NCBI GenBank assembly: GCA_026987225.1
Contig: JALSNB010000099.1
Coordinates: 1 to 14,849, forward strand
DNA: 14,849 nucleotides
Source of the DNA: Caldisericaceae bacterium
Lineage (GTDB): Bacteria > Caldisericota > Caldisericia > Caldisericales > Caldisericaceae
Reading direction: 5' to 3'
The notes beneath the pieces are model-generated. The model saw only the letters and a list, made by a program, of their open reading frames with translations. It had not been told where the DNA came from and did not search any database. Position numbers and translations under genes: made by a program. The stretch's first letter is position 1. Every line of letters begins with the position of its first letter. Of the stretch, positions 7,022 through 14,027 are shown in pieces.

Positions 7022-7047
7022 AACGTAAATTTAAAGAAAAAGTTACA
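7022..7047 (-). promoter_or_regulatory. Candidate ECF-type autoregulatory promoter of the sigma gene
   Basis: On the minus strand, TGTAAC (7042-7047), a 16-nt spacer and CGTT (7022-7025) resemble the ECF promoter layout GAAC-N16-CGT used by SigW/SigM-like factors. There is one deviation in the AAC box (GTAAC for GAAAC). It sits just before the sigma gene, where autoregulation would be expected. A weakness is that the leader would be only about 10 nt, placing AGGTGAG at the very 5' end of the mRNA. Confidence 0.35.
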
Positions 7048-7911
7048 CTAACCATTAAAAATTTCTCCGTTCCTAACAATATGGGGCGTTAAAATAACAG
7101 TTACCGAATTTGCATCAATGCCAACCAATTCAACTAATACCTTATCTTTATCAAGATTTTGTATCTTACCGGGTATGAATTTTATCACATTACCTTGAAC
7201 TGTAAAAAGTCCGTACTCACCGTTCATGTTAGCAACAACTTTCTTATTTACAACAATACCTCGTTTAAAACCGTTAAGCAAGGAAAACCGTTCTTTGAAT
7301 AAAAAGTATTTTACAAATTCGCTTACTCTGTAATAATTATATTCGGAAGTGGAAAAAACAAGTTTTCCGTCAATATAATTTCCATCCAGATCAAAGGTAA
7401 TTTTTTCACTCTTTTTGGTGTCACGAGAATCTGTTCTTACCAATGCAAAATCATTATTTATAATGCTGCAAACAAAGCTACCCTTTTCAACATCTTTGCC
7501 AGTTTCGGTAAACTGCAAATTTTCTTTAAACCGCTCCATATCTTGCAAAGATTTAAAATATTTGTTGAAACCGAACCAGAGAAGAACCCCGTTGTCAGGA
7601 GATAGAATATCATACGTATATTCGGAAGATTTTATTCTTCCTATAAGATCACCTTTATTTACAAACGTGTAATTCCCGGCAAGTTTTTCCAGAGTGCCGG
7701 TTGCGGGAGACGGTACAGGAACTGACAAAACTAAAGCTTCACCGTTTATTTCTGAATAAATCGGATGAAGTGCGTTCTTCATATTTTCCACTTCAACCGC
7801 ATTGGAGCTTATAAAACCACGTAGTTGCTCGTAAGAAGAAAGAATCAGAAATATGATAACAGTTATAACGACTACAACCGCTATCAAACGGCTAACAGAA
7901 AAACGCCTCAT
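7048..7911 (-). CDS. Membrane-anchored HlyD-like (barrel-sandwich hybrid) protein downstream of ftsZ
   Basis: This protein of about 287 aa has one N-terminal membrane anchor (about 8-28), so most of it lies outside the cytoplasm. VPSPATGTLEKLAG (about 65-78), then FVNKGDLIGRI, is the half-motif of a lipoyl/HlyD-type barrel-sandwich domain. The second half appears as ILSPDNGVLLWFGF. The C-terminal part (GIVVNKKVVAN to the end, with ILTPHIVRNGEIF) resembles the beta-barrel and membrane-proximal ends of HlyD-family adaptors. The long coiled-coil hairpin of efflux adaptors is missing, and no transporter partner is nearby. It starts within about 11 nt of the ftsZ stop. Either GTG 7917 or ATG 7911 could be used; I prefer the ATG because GGTG lies about 5-8 nt before it. 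Similar proteins are known to me near division genes in clostridia, so an envelope or division role is possible but unproven. Confidence 0.6.
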   Translation of the reverse strand: MRRFSVSRLIAVVVVITVIIFLILSSYEQLRGFISSNAVEVENMKNALHPIYSEINGEALVLSVPVPSPATGTLEKLAGNYTFVNKGDLIGRIKSSEYTYDILSPDNGVLLWFGFNKYFKSLQDMERFKENLQFTETGKDVEKGSFVCSIINNDFALVRTDSRDTKKSEKITFDLDGNYIDGKLVFSTSEYNYYRVSEFVKYFLFKERFSLLNGFKRGIVVNKKVVANMNGEYGLFTVQGNVIKFIPGKIQNLDKDKVLVELVGIDANSVTVILTPHIVRNGEIFNG

Positions 7912-7922
7912 GGGCACACCGT

Positions 7923-8984
7923 CTATTTATGTTTTCTTCTCAAAAATGCAGGAATTTCTATATCGCCGCTATCTATATCTTCTAACTTTGGTAATTTCTT
8001 ATGTTTTTTTACAGTCGAATGCGTACCGCTCAGAGATTTTTTATCAAACCCGGCGGCTATTACCGAGATTCTTATTTCGTCTTCAAGAGTATCGTCTATG
8101 GCTGTCCCGAAAATCGTGTTCGCTTCATCGGAAGCGTAGTCTTTTATATAATTTACAGCTTCGTTGATTTCATAAAGAGTCATATTCGAACCACCGGTTA
8201 CATTAAGCAATAAACGCGTCGCACCGTCAATCGAAAACTCGAGCAAAGGGCTCTTAAGGGCGCTCTTCGCCGCATTCACCGCTCTGTCCTCACCATGGCC
8301 TACACCCAAACCGAGCCAAGCAGTCCCTGCCTCCTCAAGTGTTGTTTTAACATCTGCAAAGTCCACGTTAATCACGCCCGGAACCGTAATGAGATCGGAT
8401 ATGCTTTTAACCGCAAAAAGAAGAACATTGTCAGCGAGTTTGAAAGCATCGTTTAAAGGAGTTTTTTTATCGATAAGAGTGAGAAGTTTATCATTTGAAA
8501 TCGTTATAATCGTATCAACATTCGGGGAAAGTTCTTTAATTCCTTCTTCGGCAACCTCCATTCTATGCCTTCCTTCAAATCCGAAAGGTTTGGTTACAAC
8601 GGCAACCGTTAAAATTCCAAGTTCTTTTGCTATGGACGCGATAACGGGTGATGCTCCGGTTCCGGTGCCCCCGCCCATTCCTGCGGTTATAAATAGGAGA
8701 TCCGTTCCTTCTATTATTTTTTTCAGCTCTTCCTTACTTTCTTCCGCTGATTTTTTGCCTACTTCCGGGTGGGAACCTGCACCAAGCCCTCCGGTTGTCC
8801 TGGCACCTATTTGAACCTTTTTTTCAGCCTTGCTGAGCGCAAGAACCTGAACATCCGTATTAACGGCAATAAATTCAACACCCTGAACCTGTTCGTCTAT
8901 CATTCTATTTACGGCGTTGCTTCCTCCGCCGCCAACGCCAATTACTCTTATTACTGCCTGTGCACTTTTCCAAGGATCTAACAT
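7923..8984 (-). CDS. ftsZ: Cell division protein FtsZ (tubulin-like GTPase)
   Basis: FtsZ polymerises into the cytoplasmic Z-ring that organises division; 353 aa is a normal length. The GTP-binding fold starts at VIGVGGGGSNAVNRM (14-28). The tubulin signature GMGGGTGTGASP is at 102-113. The T7 synergy loop carrying the catalytic aspartates is in NVDFADVKTTL (206-216). A variable linker at about 318-340 leads to the C-terminal peptide DIEIPAFLRRK (341-351), which binds FtsA and other membrane tethers. The segment after the T7 loop reads GTAWLGLGVGHGEDRA where GTALMGIG-GENRA is usual, a mild drift. ATG 8984 has AGGAGG 8 nt upstream, overlapping the ftsA stop; the gap is 12 nt. Transcription is probably shared with ftsA and possibly boosted by the promoter inside ftsQ. 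Confidence 0.99.
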   Translation of the reverse strand: MLDPWKSAQAVIRVIGVGGGGSNAVNRMIDEQVQGVEFIAVNTDVQVLALSKAEKKVQIGARTTGGLGAGSHPEVGKKSAEESKEELKKIIEGTDLLFITAGMGGGTGTGASPVIASIAKELGILTVAVVTKPFGFEGRHRMEVAEEGIKELSPNVDTIITISNDKLLTLIDKKTPLNDAFKLADNVLLFAVKSISDLITVPGVINVDFADVKTTLEEAGTAWLGLGVGHGEDRAVNAAKSALKSPLLEFSIDGATRLLLNVTGGSNMTLYEINEAVNYIKDYASDEANTIFGTAIDDTLEDEIRISVIAAGFDKKSLSGTHSTVKKHKKLPKLEDIDSGDIEIPAFLRRKHK

Positions 8985-8996
8985 ATTAAAAACCTC

Positions 8997-10205
8997 CTAT
9001 TCGAGTATATCTTTCAGCCACGAAAAATCACCCCAGTTTCGGAACGATTTTCTTTTACTTAAGTTTTCATTTTCCACCATATATTTTACAAGCCCAATCA
9101 CACCGGAATATTGAGGCATAGTTAACGTATCTCCGGAAACCCCTCCGCCGATTGGCTTCCCTATTCTAACGGACGTTTCAAAAATTTCACTTGCCCTTTT
9201 TGCAATACCCTTAAGGTTTGCACTGCCACCTGTTAACACAATTCCTGCAGGCATATTGCCCCATTCACCTAATTTGATAAGCTCGAAACGTATATTTTCA
9301 AATATTTCATCAACGCGATAAGTGATAATTTCACTGATTTTACTCAAAGGTATCTTATTTTTACCGCTTCCGCTGATATCCTGAATTTCCGCTTCACCTT
9401 CCAGGTCATCGTATTCGGCGGTAACAACACCGTATTCTTTTTTGATTCTTTCCGCTTCCTCGAGGGAAACCTTTAATCCGTAAGCAAGATCCTTTGTTAT
9501 ATATTCCCCGGCCATCGGGAAAACCTCAGTAAACGAAATATTTCCTTCCGAAAAAACGATGAGGTCCGTCGTTCCGGCACCCATGTCCAGAAGCACGACT
9601 CCGAGTTCTTTTTCTTCTTCACGTAAAGCAGCATACGAAGAGGCAACAGAATGAAGCACAAAGTCATTGACACGCAAATCCGCATTTTTCACACACTTTT
9701 TAATGTTTCTCAAAACGGTGCTCGAACCTGTAACTATATGAACCTCTTCTTCCAACTTTATTCCGGACATTCCGACAGGATTTCTTATTCCACCCTGCTC
9801 GTCAATAATAAATTGGCGTGGCAAAGCATGGATTATCTCCTGGTTCGGTTGAAGCATAATCACTTTTGCGGACTCTTCGGCCCTGCGAACATCGTCTTTT
9901 GTAATTTCCCTTCCCTCGCGCGATATAATAACAGTGCCTTTGTTATTAACTGAATGAATATGCGTTCCGCTTACGACAACATCAACCGAAGTAATTTTCT
10001 TGCCACTCATATTCTCGGCTTTCTGTTTGGCATCCCTTATCGCTTGGGAAGTTTTATCCAGATCAACAACTACGCCTTTCTTTATTCCCCTGCTTATCGA
10101 TTCGCCGAATCCGACGACAAGAGGCTCGTTTTCTCCTACCTCGGCAATAGCAATTTTTACACTGCCACTGCCCAAATCCAGAGCCGAAATAATCTTTTCG
10201 TTCAC
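8997..10205 (-). CDS. ftsA: Cell division protein FtsA (actin-like membrane tether of FtsZ)
   Basis: FtsA tethers FtsZ filaments to the inner face of the membrane and recruits later division proteins; about 402 aa. Actin-fold motifs are phosphate 1 ALDLGSGSVKIAI (about 8-20), phosphate 2 LLDMGAGTTDL (about 205-215) and adenosine motif IVLTGGSANLKG (about 322-333). The SHS2 (1C) domain lies between the first two. The last residues, KRKSFRNWGDFSWLKDILE, form the expected amphipathic membrane-targeting helix with two Trp. I place the start at GTG 10205. GGAGGGG lies just upstream (5 nt from the GGAGG core), and the GTG overlaps the ftsQ stop as GTGA, the same 4-bp coupling seen at other junctions here. 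An ATG at 10217 would add four residues but has no good ribosome site. Confidence 0.98.
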   Translation of the reverse strand: MNEKIISALDLGSGSVKIAIAEVGENEPLVVGFGESISRGIKKGVVVDLDKTSQAIRDAKQKAENMSGKKITSVDVVVSGTHIHSVNNKGTVIISREGREITKDDVRRAEESAKVIMLQPNQEIIHALPRQFIIDEQGGIRNPVGMSGIKLEEEVHIVTGSSTVLRNIKKCVKNADLRVNDFVLHSVASSYAALREEEKELGVVLLDMGAGTTDLIVFSEGNISFTEVFPMAGEYITKDLAYGLKVSLEEAERIKKEYGVVTAEYDDLEGEAEIQDISGSGKNKIPLSKISEIITYRVDEIFENIRFELIKLGEWGNMPAGIVLTGGSANLKGIAKRASEIFETSVRIGKPIGGGVSGDTLTMPQYSGVIGLVKYMVENENLSKRKSFRNWGDFSWLKDILE

Positions 10206-10807
10206 TTGCCCCTCCATTTAATTACCGCTTCATTTTTATACGACAGATCTATTTTTTCTATCATTTTCACCCTTTTGTTAAACATTTTAATCAATTTTTC
10301 ATATTCTAAAAATTTTTTCGAATATTCGTCATTTCCCATTATAACAGCAATACCGTTTTTGTCATAAAAACCACTATTTTCGCCGAATATGGCAACACTC
10401 TTCATATTCTTCAAACAACCTGTTTTACTTGCTTCCACAACCATAGAAGCAAAATTTTCGCTCCATTGTTTACTTTCCATATCTGCTTTTAATTTAAATT
10501 CATTATAACTACCCGATACATAACCTATTATATGGCCATTTTTAGTAATTGCAAATTTACCGTCCGAAAATTGTATTTCCCCGATAACGGGCTCGTTGTA
10601 ATAAACCGTTATGCCAATGAATTTACGCTGAATTTTTGCAGGTAGTTTGGATTCGTAAACGTAATAAAAATGACCTATTTTATTGAATAAATCGTTCGCA
10701 GTAATCGGAACATTACTATTGATTTTTATGAGTGATTTCGGCAGAAAGGGTGTGACGAATAAAAAAATAAGGAAAATTACGGTTGCAAAAAAGAGCAGTT
10801 TTTTCAT
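10202..10807 (-). CDS. ftsQ: Divergent FtsQ/DivIB-like cell division protein
   Basis: FtsQ/DivIB is a bitopic protein of the divisome core that links FtsB/FtsL outside the membrane. This 201-aa protein has a very short basic N-terminus, one membrane segment (about 4-22) and an extracytoplasmic remainder. Weak family features are ITVYYNEPVIGEIQFSDGKF followed by ITKNGHIIGY (66-96), like the V-x-E-x-P-vA-x-i and G-x-vi part of the POTRA/beta region. The ending YEKLIKMFNKRVKMIEKIDLSY-KNEAVIKW resembles the usual leucine-rich, IDLR-F end. It is shorter than most FtsQ (about 250-280 aa), and the POTRA domain is hard to recognise. The assignment rests largely on its position between ddl and ftsA. 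It overlaps ddl (ATGA) and ftsA (GTGA) by 4 bp each. Confidence 0.75.
   Translation of the reverse strand: MKKLLFFATVIFLIFLFVTPFLPKSLIKINSNVPITANDLFNKIGHFYYVYESKLPAKIQRKFIGITVYYNEPVIGEIQFSDGKFAITKNGHIIGYVSGSYNEFKLKADMESKQWSENFASMVVEASKTGCLKNMKSVAIFGENSGFYDKNGIAVIMGNDEYSKKFLEYEKLIKMFNKRVKMIEKIDLSYKNEAVIKWRGK
10209..10215 (-). promoter_or_regulatory. Ribosome binding site supporting the GTG start of ftsA
   Basis: GGAGGGG lies within the last codons of ftsQ. It is correctly placed for GTG 10205 but would fall inside the gene if ATG 10217 were the start. Confidence 0.6.
10338..10365 (-). promoter_or_regulatory. Predicted internal promoter within ftsQ for ftsA-ftsZ
   Basis: On the minus strand, ATGACA (10360-10365), a 16-nt spacer and a perfect TATAAT (10338-10343) are present, with TG in the extended -10 position (TGTTATAAT). 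It lies about 130 nt upstream of ftsA. Internal promoters in ftsQ feeding ftsA and ftsZ are well known in E. coli. Chance matches in AT-rich coding DNA are possible. Confidence 0.4.
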
Positions 10808-11745
10808 TTCGCTCTTTTTATGGCTTCGTTTACAATAAATTTAACAAGGTTCGGAAAATCAATACCTGCCGCCTTTGCAGCGTCAGGCAAAAGGCTCGTT
10901 TCGGTAAAACCGGGAATTGTATTTATTTCAAGCGCAAAAACATCGCCGCTATCACTTACAATAAAATCGATTCTGGCAAAATCCCTTAATTTAAACGCAT
11001 TGTAAATCTGGAATACAATTCTTTCCGCTTCGGAATAACTTTCTTTAGAAATACGCGCAGGAATTATGTGATGAGACATACCTGGTGTGTATTTGGATTC
11101 AAAATCGTAAAATTCGTTTTCGGGCACGATTTCGATAATTGGCAAAACATTCAAACTTTCGCCGTTTCCTATAACTGAAACAGTGATTTCCTTACCTTCT
11201 ATGAATTTTTCGATAATTATTCGATTGGAAAAGGAAAATGCAACATTTATTCCTTCCTTGAATTTCTCTTCCGTAGAAGCAATGGTAATGCCTATCGTAG
11301 AACCCTGGTCAACCGGTTTTATCACAACCTTACGTGCATTTAACAGTTTCAAAATATCGGAAAAATCTGGTATTCCGGAAAGGTTGTTTTTTTCAAAAGA
11401 CAGAAAATTCGGCGTAGGTATGCCCATTTCTTTAAAAATCATCTTCGTAAAAAATTTGTCCATACATACGGAACTTGCCAAAACACCGGAACCCGTATAA
11501 GGAACGCCGAGCAGCTCCAATGCCCCTTGAACAGTACCGTCTTCTCCGAATTTTCCATGCAGGGCAATGAAAACAACATCCGGCATAAATTGATCGATTA
11601 CGTTTTCCATTCTGCCTTTAAAATCAAATTCTTTTACAGTAAAACCGGCTTTTTTCAAGCCGTTTGCAATTGCCTTTCCGCTCCGTTGAGAAACGGTTCT
11701 TTCCGACGACATTCCTCCGTAAAGAACAAGAACTTTCTCGCTCAT
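10804..11745 (-). CDS. ddl: D-alanine--D-alanine ligase
   Basis: This ATP-grasp enzyme joins two D-alanines to make the end of the peptidoglycan stem peptide; 313 aa is typical. Motifs are YGGMSSERTVSQRSG (9-23, with E15), LHGKFGEDGTVQG (62-74), IKPVDQGSTIGI (142-153, S149 in the loop), FYDFESKYTPG (212-222), RIDFIV (258-263) and LEINTIPGFTETSLLP (272-287, metal and phosphate binding). Y219, in the ESKY motif, fits a D-Ala-D-Ala enzyme; ligases that make D-Ala-D-lactate usually have Phe there. ATG 11745 overlaps the murB stop (ATGA), and only a weak purine-rich site precedes it, so coupled translation is likely. Its own stop overlaps the ftsQ start by 4 bp. Confidence 0.97.
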   Translation of the reverse strand: MSEKVLVLYGGMSSERTVSQRSGKAIANGLKKAGFTVKEFDFKGRMENVIDQFMPDVVFIALHGKFGEDGTVQGALELLGVPYTGSGVLASSVCMDKFFTKMIFKEMGIPTPNFLSFEKNNLSGIPDFSDILKLLNARKVVIKPVDQGSTIGITIASTEEKFKEGINVAFSFSNRIIIEKFIEGKEITVSVIGNGESLNVLPIIEIVPENEFYDFESKYTPGMSHHIIPARISKESYSEAERIVFQIYNAFKLRDFARIDFIVSDSGDVFALEINTIPGFTETSLLPDAAKAAGIDFPNLVKFIVNEAIKRAK

Positions 11746-12677
11746 TTTTTCTTTAGCAGTAAATTCGTATTAAAGTCTCCCAAAAGTCTCACTTCAAGTT
11801 CCAGTATCAAATCCTTTTGTTTGTAAACCGTTTCCTGCGCTTTTCGAATCAGAGTAAGCACATCTATTGCAGTAGCATGCCCCAAGTTCACTATGAAATT
11901 TGCATGAAGCTCGGAAATCATCGCATCTCCCACTCTCATGCCCTTACATTTTGCTTCTTCCAATATTTTCCCCGCATAAGTAGTAGGAGGGTTTTTGAAT
12001 ATGCTTCCGGCACAGGGATACTCGAGAGGCTGTTTGCCTTTTCTCTTATTGGAAGCATCGCTAATTGCCTTTTTAATTTCTTCTTCGTCCGCCTTCTCAA
12101 GGCTTAAAACCGCTTCTGTGAGAATCAAAGGTTCGTCCTGCAAAATACTGTATCTGTAATCGAATTTCAGATCGTCATGCAACAATTTATATTCTTTCCC
12201 GTTAAAATCTATTACCTGCACGTATTTTACAAATTTACTCAAAAAATGTGAGTTTGTTCCTGCATTCATTACAATTGAGCCACCGATTGCCCCCGGGATT
12301 CCCCAGGCAAATTCTATACCACCTAATCCTCTTTTCATTGCTGCGTTAATCAAATCTTTTATCGTATTACCGCTCTTCACGAACACACTGTTCGAATCAA
12401 ACTCAATTCCACTGATATTATTTGACAGTTGAATGACAACTCCTGAAATACCGTCATCTGAAACAAGTAAATTTGTCCCGTTTCCGATCGGAGTTACAGG
12501 TTGCCTGTTTCGCTTTGCCCAATTCAGAATATTTTTTATATCTTCGGCATCAACAGGCCTGCAAAATATTTCCGCGGGCCCGCCAATACGAAAGGACGTA
12601 TGTTTTGATAAAGGTTCATTAAGCAGAACTTCCCCTTTTACGATTTCCTTCAATTGCTCTATGCTTTTTTTTCTCAT
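11742..12677 (-). CDS. murB: UDP-N-acetylenolpyruvoylglucosamine reductase (MurB)
   Basis: MurB is an FAD enzyme that uses NADPH to reduce UDP-GlcNAc-enolpyruvate to UDP-MurNAc in the cytoplasm; 311 aa. FAD-binding motifs are KHTSFRIGGPAE (25-36), IGNGTNLLVSD (64-74) and GIPGAIGGSIVMNAG (126-140). The substrate and catalytic region includes FDYRYS (172-177), PCAGSIFKNP (221-230) with the proton-donor Ser at about 225, and the C-terminal ELEVRLLG with catalytic Glu. Its length, together with the YRYS and CAGSIFKNP region and no extra Tyr-loop domain, fits the type II MurB of Gram-positive and many other bacteria. The start at 12677 has GAAGGAA about 5 nt upstream. The gap to murC is 9 nt, and it overlaps ddl by 4 bp. 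Confidence 0.97.
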   Translation of the reverse strand: MRKKSIEQLKEIVKGEVLLNEPLSKHTSFRIGGPAEIFCRPVDAEDIKNILNWAKRNRQPVTPIGNGTNLLVSDDGISGVVIQLSNNISGIEFDSNSVFVKSGNTIKDLINAAMKRGLGGIEFAWGIPGAIGGSIVMNAGTNSHFLSKFVKYVQVIDFNGKEYKLLHDDLKFDYRYSILQDEPLILTEAVLSLEKADEEEIKKAISDASNKRKGKQPLEYPCAGSIFKNPPTTYAGKILEEAKCKGMRVGDAMISELHANFIVNLGHATAIDVLTLIRKAQETVYKQKDLILELEVRLLGDFNTNLLLKKK

Positions 12678-12686
12678 ATCGTTCCT

Positions 12687-14027
12687 TCACAGCTCCTTAA
12701 GCAATAGAGGTGCAAGTTCCTCTATGTCTCCCGGTCCTAATAATACAACTATATCGCCTTTTTTCAATATCTTTTTGAGAATAGGAATCACGGATCTTTC
12801 GTTTTCCGCAAAAAAAAGCTCTTTATCAGGATATTTTTTCTCTATTAAATCGTTAACGTATCTGCCGTTAATTCCGGAAATCGGTTCCTCAAACGCTCCG
12901 TATATTTCCATAACAATCACAATATCAGCAAGTTCAAACGGCCTTGCAATTTCATCTCCCAACATCTTAACACGTGAGTATCTGTGTGGCTGGTAAACCG
13001 CTACGAGTCGTTTATCAGGATAATGTTTTTTTAGTGCGGAAAGTGTGGCGTATATTTCCGTGGGGTGGTCCGCATGATCGTCTATAATTAAAATACCGTT
13101 TCTAATACCCTTTAGTTCCATTCTTCTTGCAGGAGGCTTGAATGTTTTTAAAGCAGAAACTCCTAATTCGAGGTTAATTCCGATAGTAGAAACAGCAAGA
13201 AGTGCGGCAAGCGCATTGGAAATATTTTTATCGCCAAGCAGGGGAAGAAACACATCCGTATTGCCAAAAGCCCCTTTCACTTCAAAGTAAACTCCGTCCT
13301 TTTCATACCGAATATTCTCGGCATACATGTCCGCATCTTTGTTTAAACCGAAGTATTTGTGCGGATATGGCTTTGATATTTCATACGCATTTTCATCGTC
13401 CATGGAGGCAATAGACAGCTTGCTTTTTGATGCAAGTAAAGCAAAAGATTCTTTCAGTTTGTCAAAACTCCAATCGTAATGATTCAAATGATCTCTATCG
13501 ATATTCGTAATTATCAGTATATCCGGATTAAAATAAAGGAAGCTTCCGTCACTTTCGTCGGATTCAACGACAAAATAGTCCGCATTGCGATCAAAACGGT
13601 TAAACTCGTTATCAATCCCGCCTACATAAACATTAGCGGAAAATTCGGAACTTTTTAAAATATGGCCGATAAGGGAAGTGGTTGTTGTTTTACCGTGTGT
13701 GCCTGAAACCACTACGGATTTGTATTTGTTTACGATTTCTGCAAGTGCTTTTCCCCTGCTGAATACGGGAATGCCCAATTTTTTGGCCTCTATAAGCTCC
13801 GGGTTATTTTCCTTTATTGCGGACGAATAAATGAATTTCGAAAAGCTCATATCAATATGTTTTGCGTCATGCCCTATGAAAATTTTAATTCCGCTCTTTT
13901 CGAGTTCTTTTACGGAATCCGAATACCTGACATCGGATCCTTCGACTTCAAAACCGATATCTTTATAGAGCAAGGCAAGCTTGCTCATCCCTATCCCACC
14001 GATACCCGCAAAAAACGCTTTATCCAT
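12687..14027 (-). CDS. murC: UDP-N-acetylmuramate--L-alanine ligase (MurC)
   Basis: MurC adds L-alanine to UDP-MurNAc, the first amino acid of the stem peptide; 446 aa is normal. The N-terminal nucleotide-sugar domain starts FAGIGGIGMSKLA (6-18). The central ATPase domain has the P-loop GTHGKTTTT (109-117), ESDESDGSF (155-163) and ITNIDRDH (173-180). The C-terminal domain has PARRME (299-304), QPHRYSR (346-352) and GPGDI (430-434). Two family positions differ. The usual DDY-(G/A)-HHPTE reads DDHADHPTE (316-324), and the G-x-HN of the GxHNxxNAxAA motif reads GDKN (265-268). The remaining catalytic features are intact, so the gene looks functional. ATG 14027 overlaps the end of murG by 8 bp, with GGAGA 6 nt upstream. 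Confidence 0.97.
   Translation of the reverse strand: MDKAFFAGIGGIGMSKLALLYKDIGFEVEGSDVRYSDSVKELEKSGIKIFIGHDAKHIDMSFSKFIYSSAIKENNPELIEAKKLGIPVFSRGKALAEIVNKYKSVVVSGTHGKTTTTSLIGHILKSSEFSANVYVGGIDNEFNRFDRNADYFVVESDESDGSFLYFNPDILIITNIDRDHLNHYDWSFDKLKESFALLASKSKLSIASMDDENAYEISKPYPHKYFGLNKDADMYAENIRYEKDGVYFEVKGAFGNTDVFLPLLGDKNISNALAALLAVSTIGINLELGVSALKTFKPPARRMELKGIRNGILIIDDHADHPTEIYATLSALKKHYPDKRLVAVYQPHRYSRVKMLGDEIARPFELADIVIVMEIYGAFEEPISGINGRYVNDLIEKKYPDKELFFAENERSVIPILKKILKKGDIVVLLGPGDIEELAPLLLKEL

Noticed and set aside
8389..8814. 141-codon plus-strand open frame opposite ftsZ
   Set aside because: It is a mirror of the ftsZ coding sequence with no own start signals or recognisable motifs.
9954..10367. 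137-codon plus-strand open frame opposite ftsA/ftsQ
   Set aside because: Antisense shadow; hydrophobic composition arises from the complementary strand of charged codons.
12433..12996. 187-codon plus-strand open frame across the murB/murC junction
   Set aside because: It is antisense to two clear, motif-complete genes. The low-complexity Ser/Phe/Ile-rich translation has no domain pattern, so it is a shadow frame.
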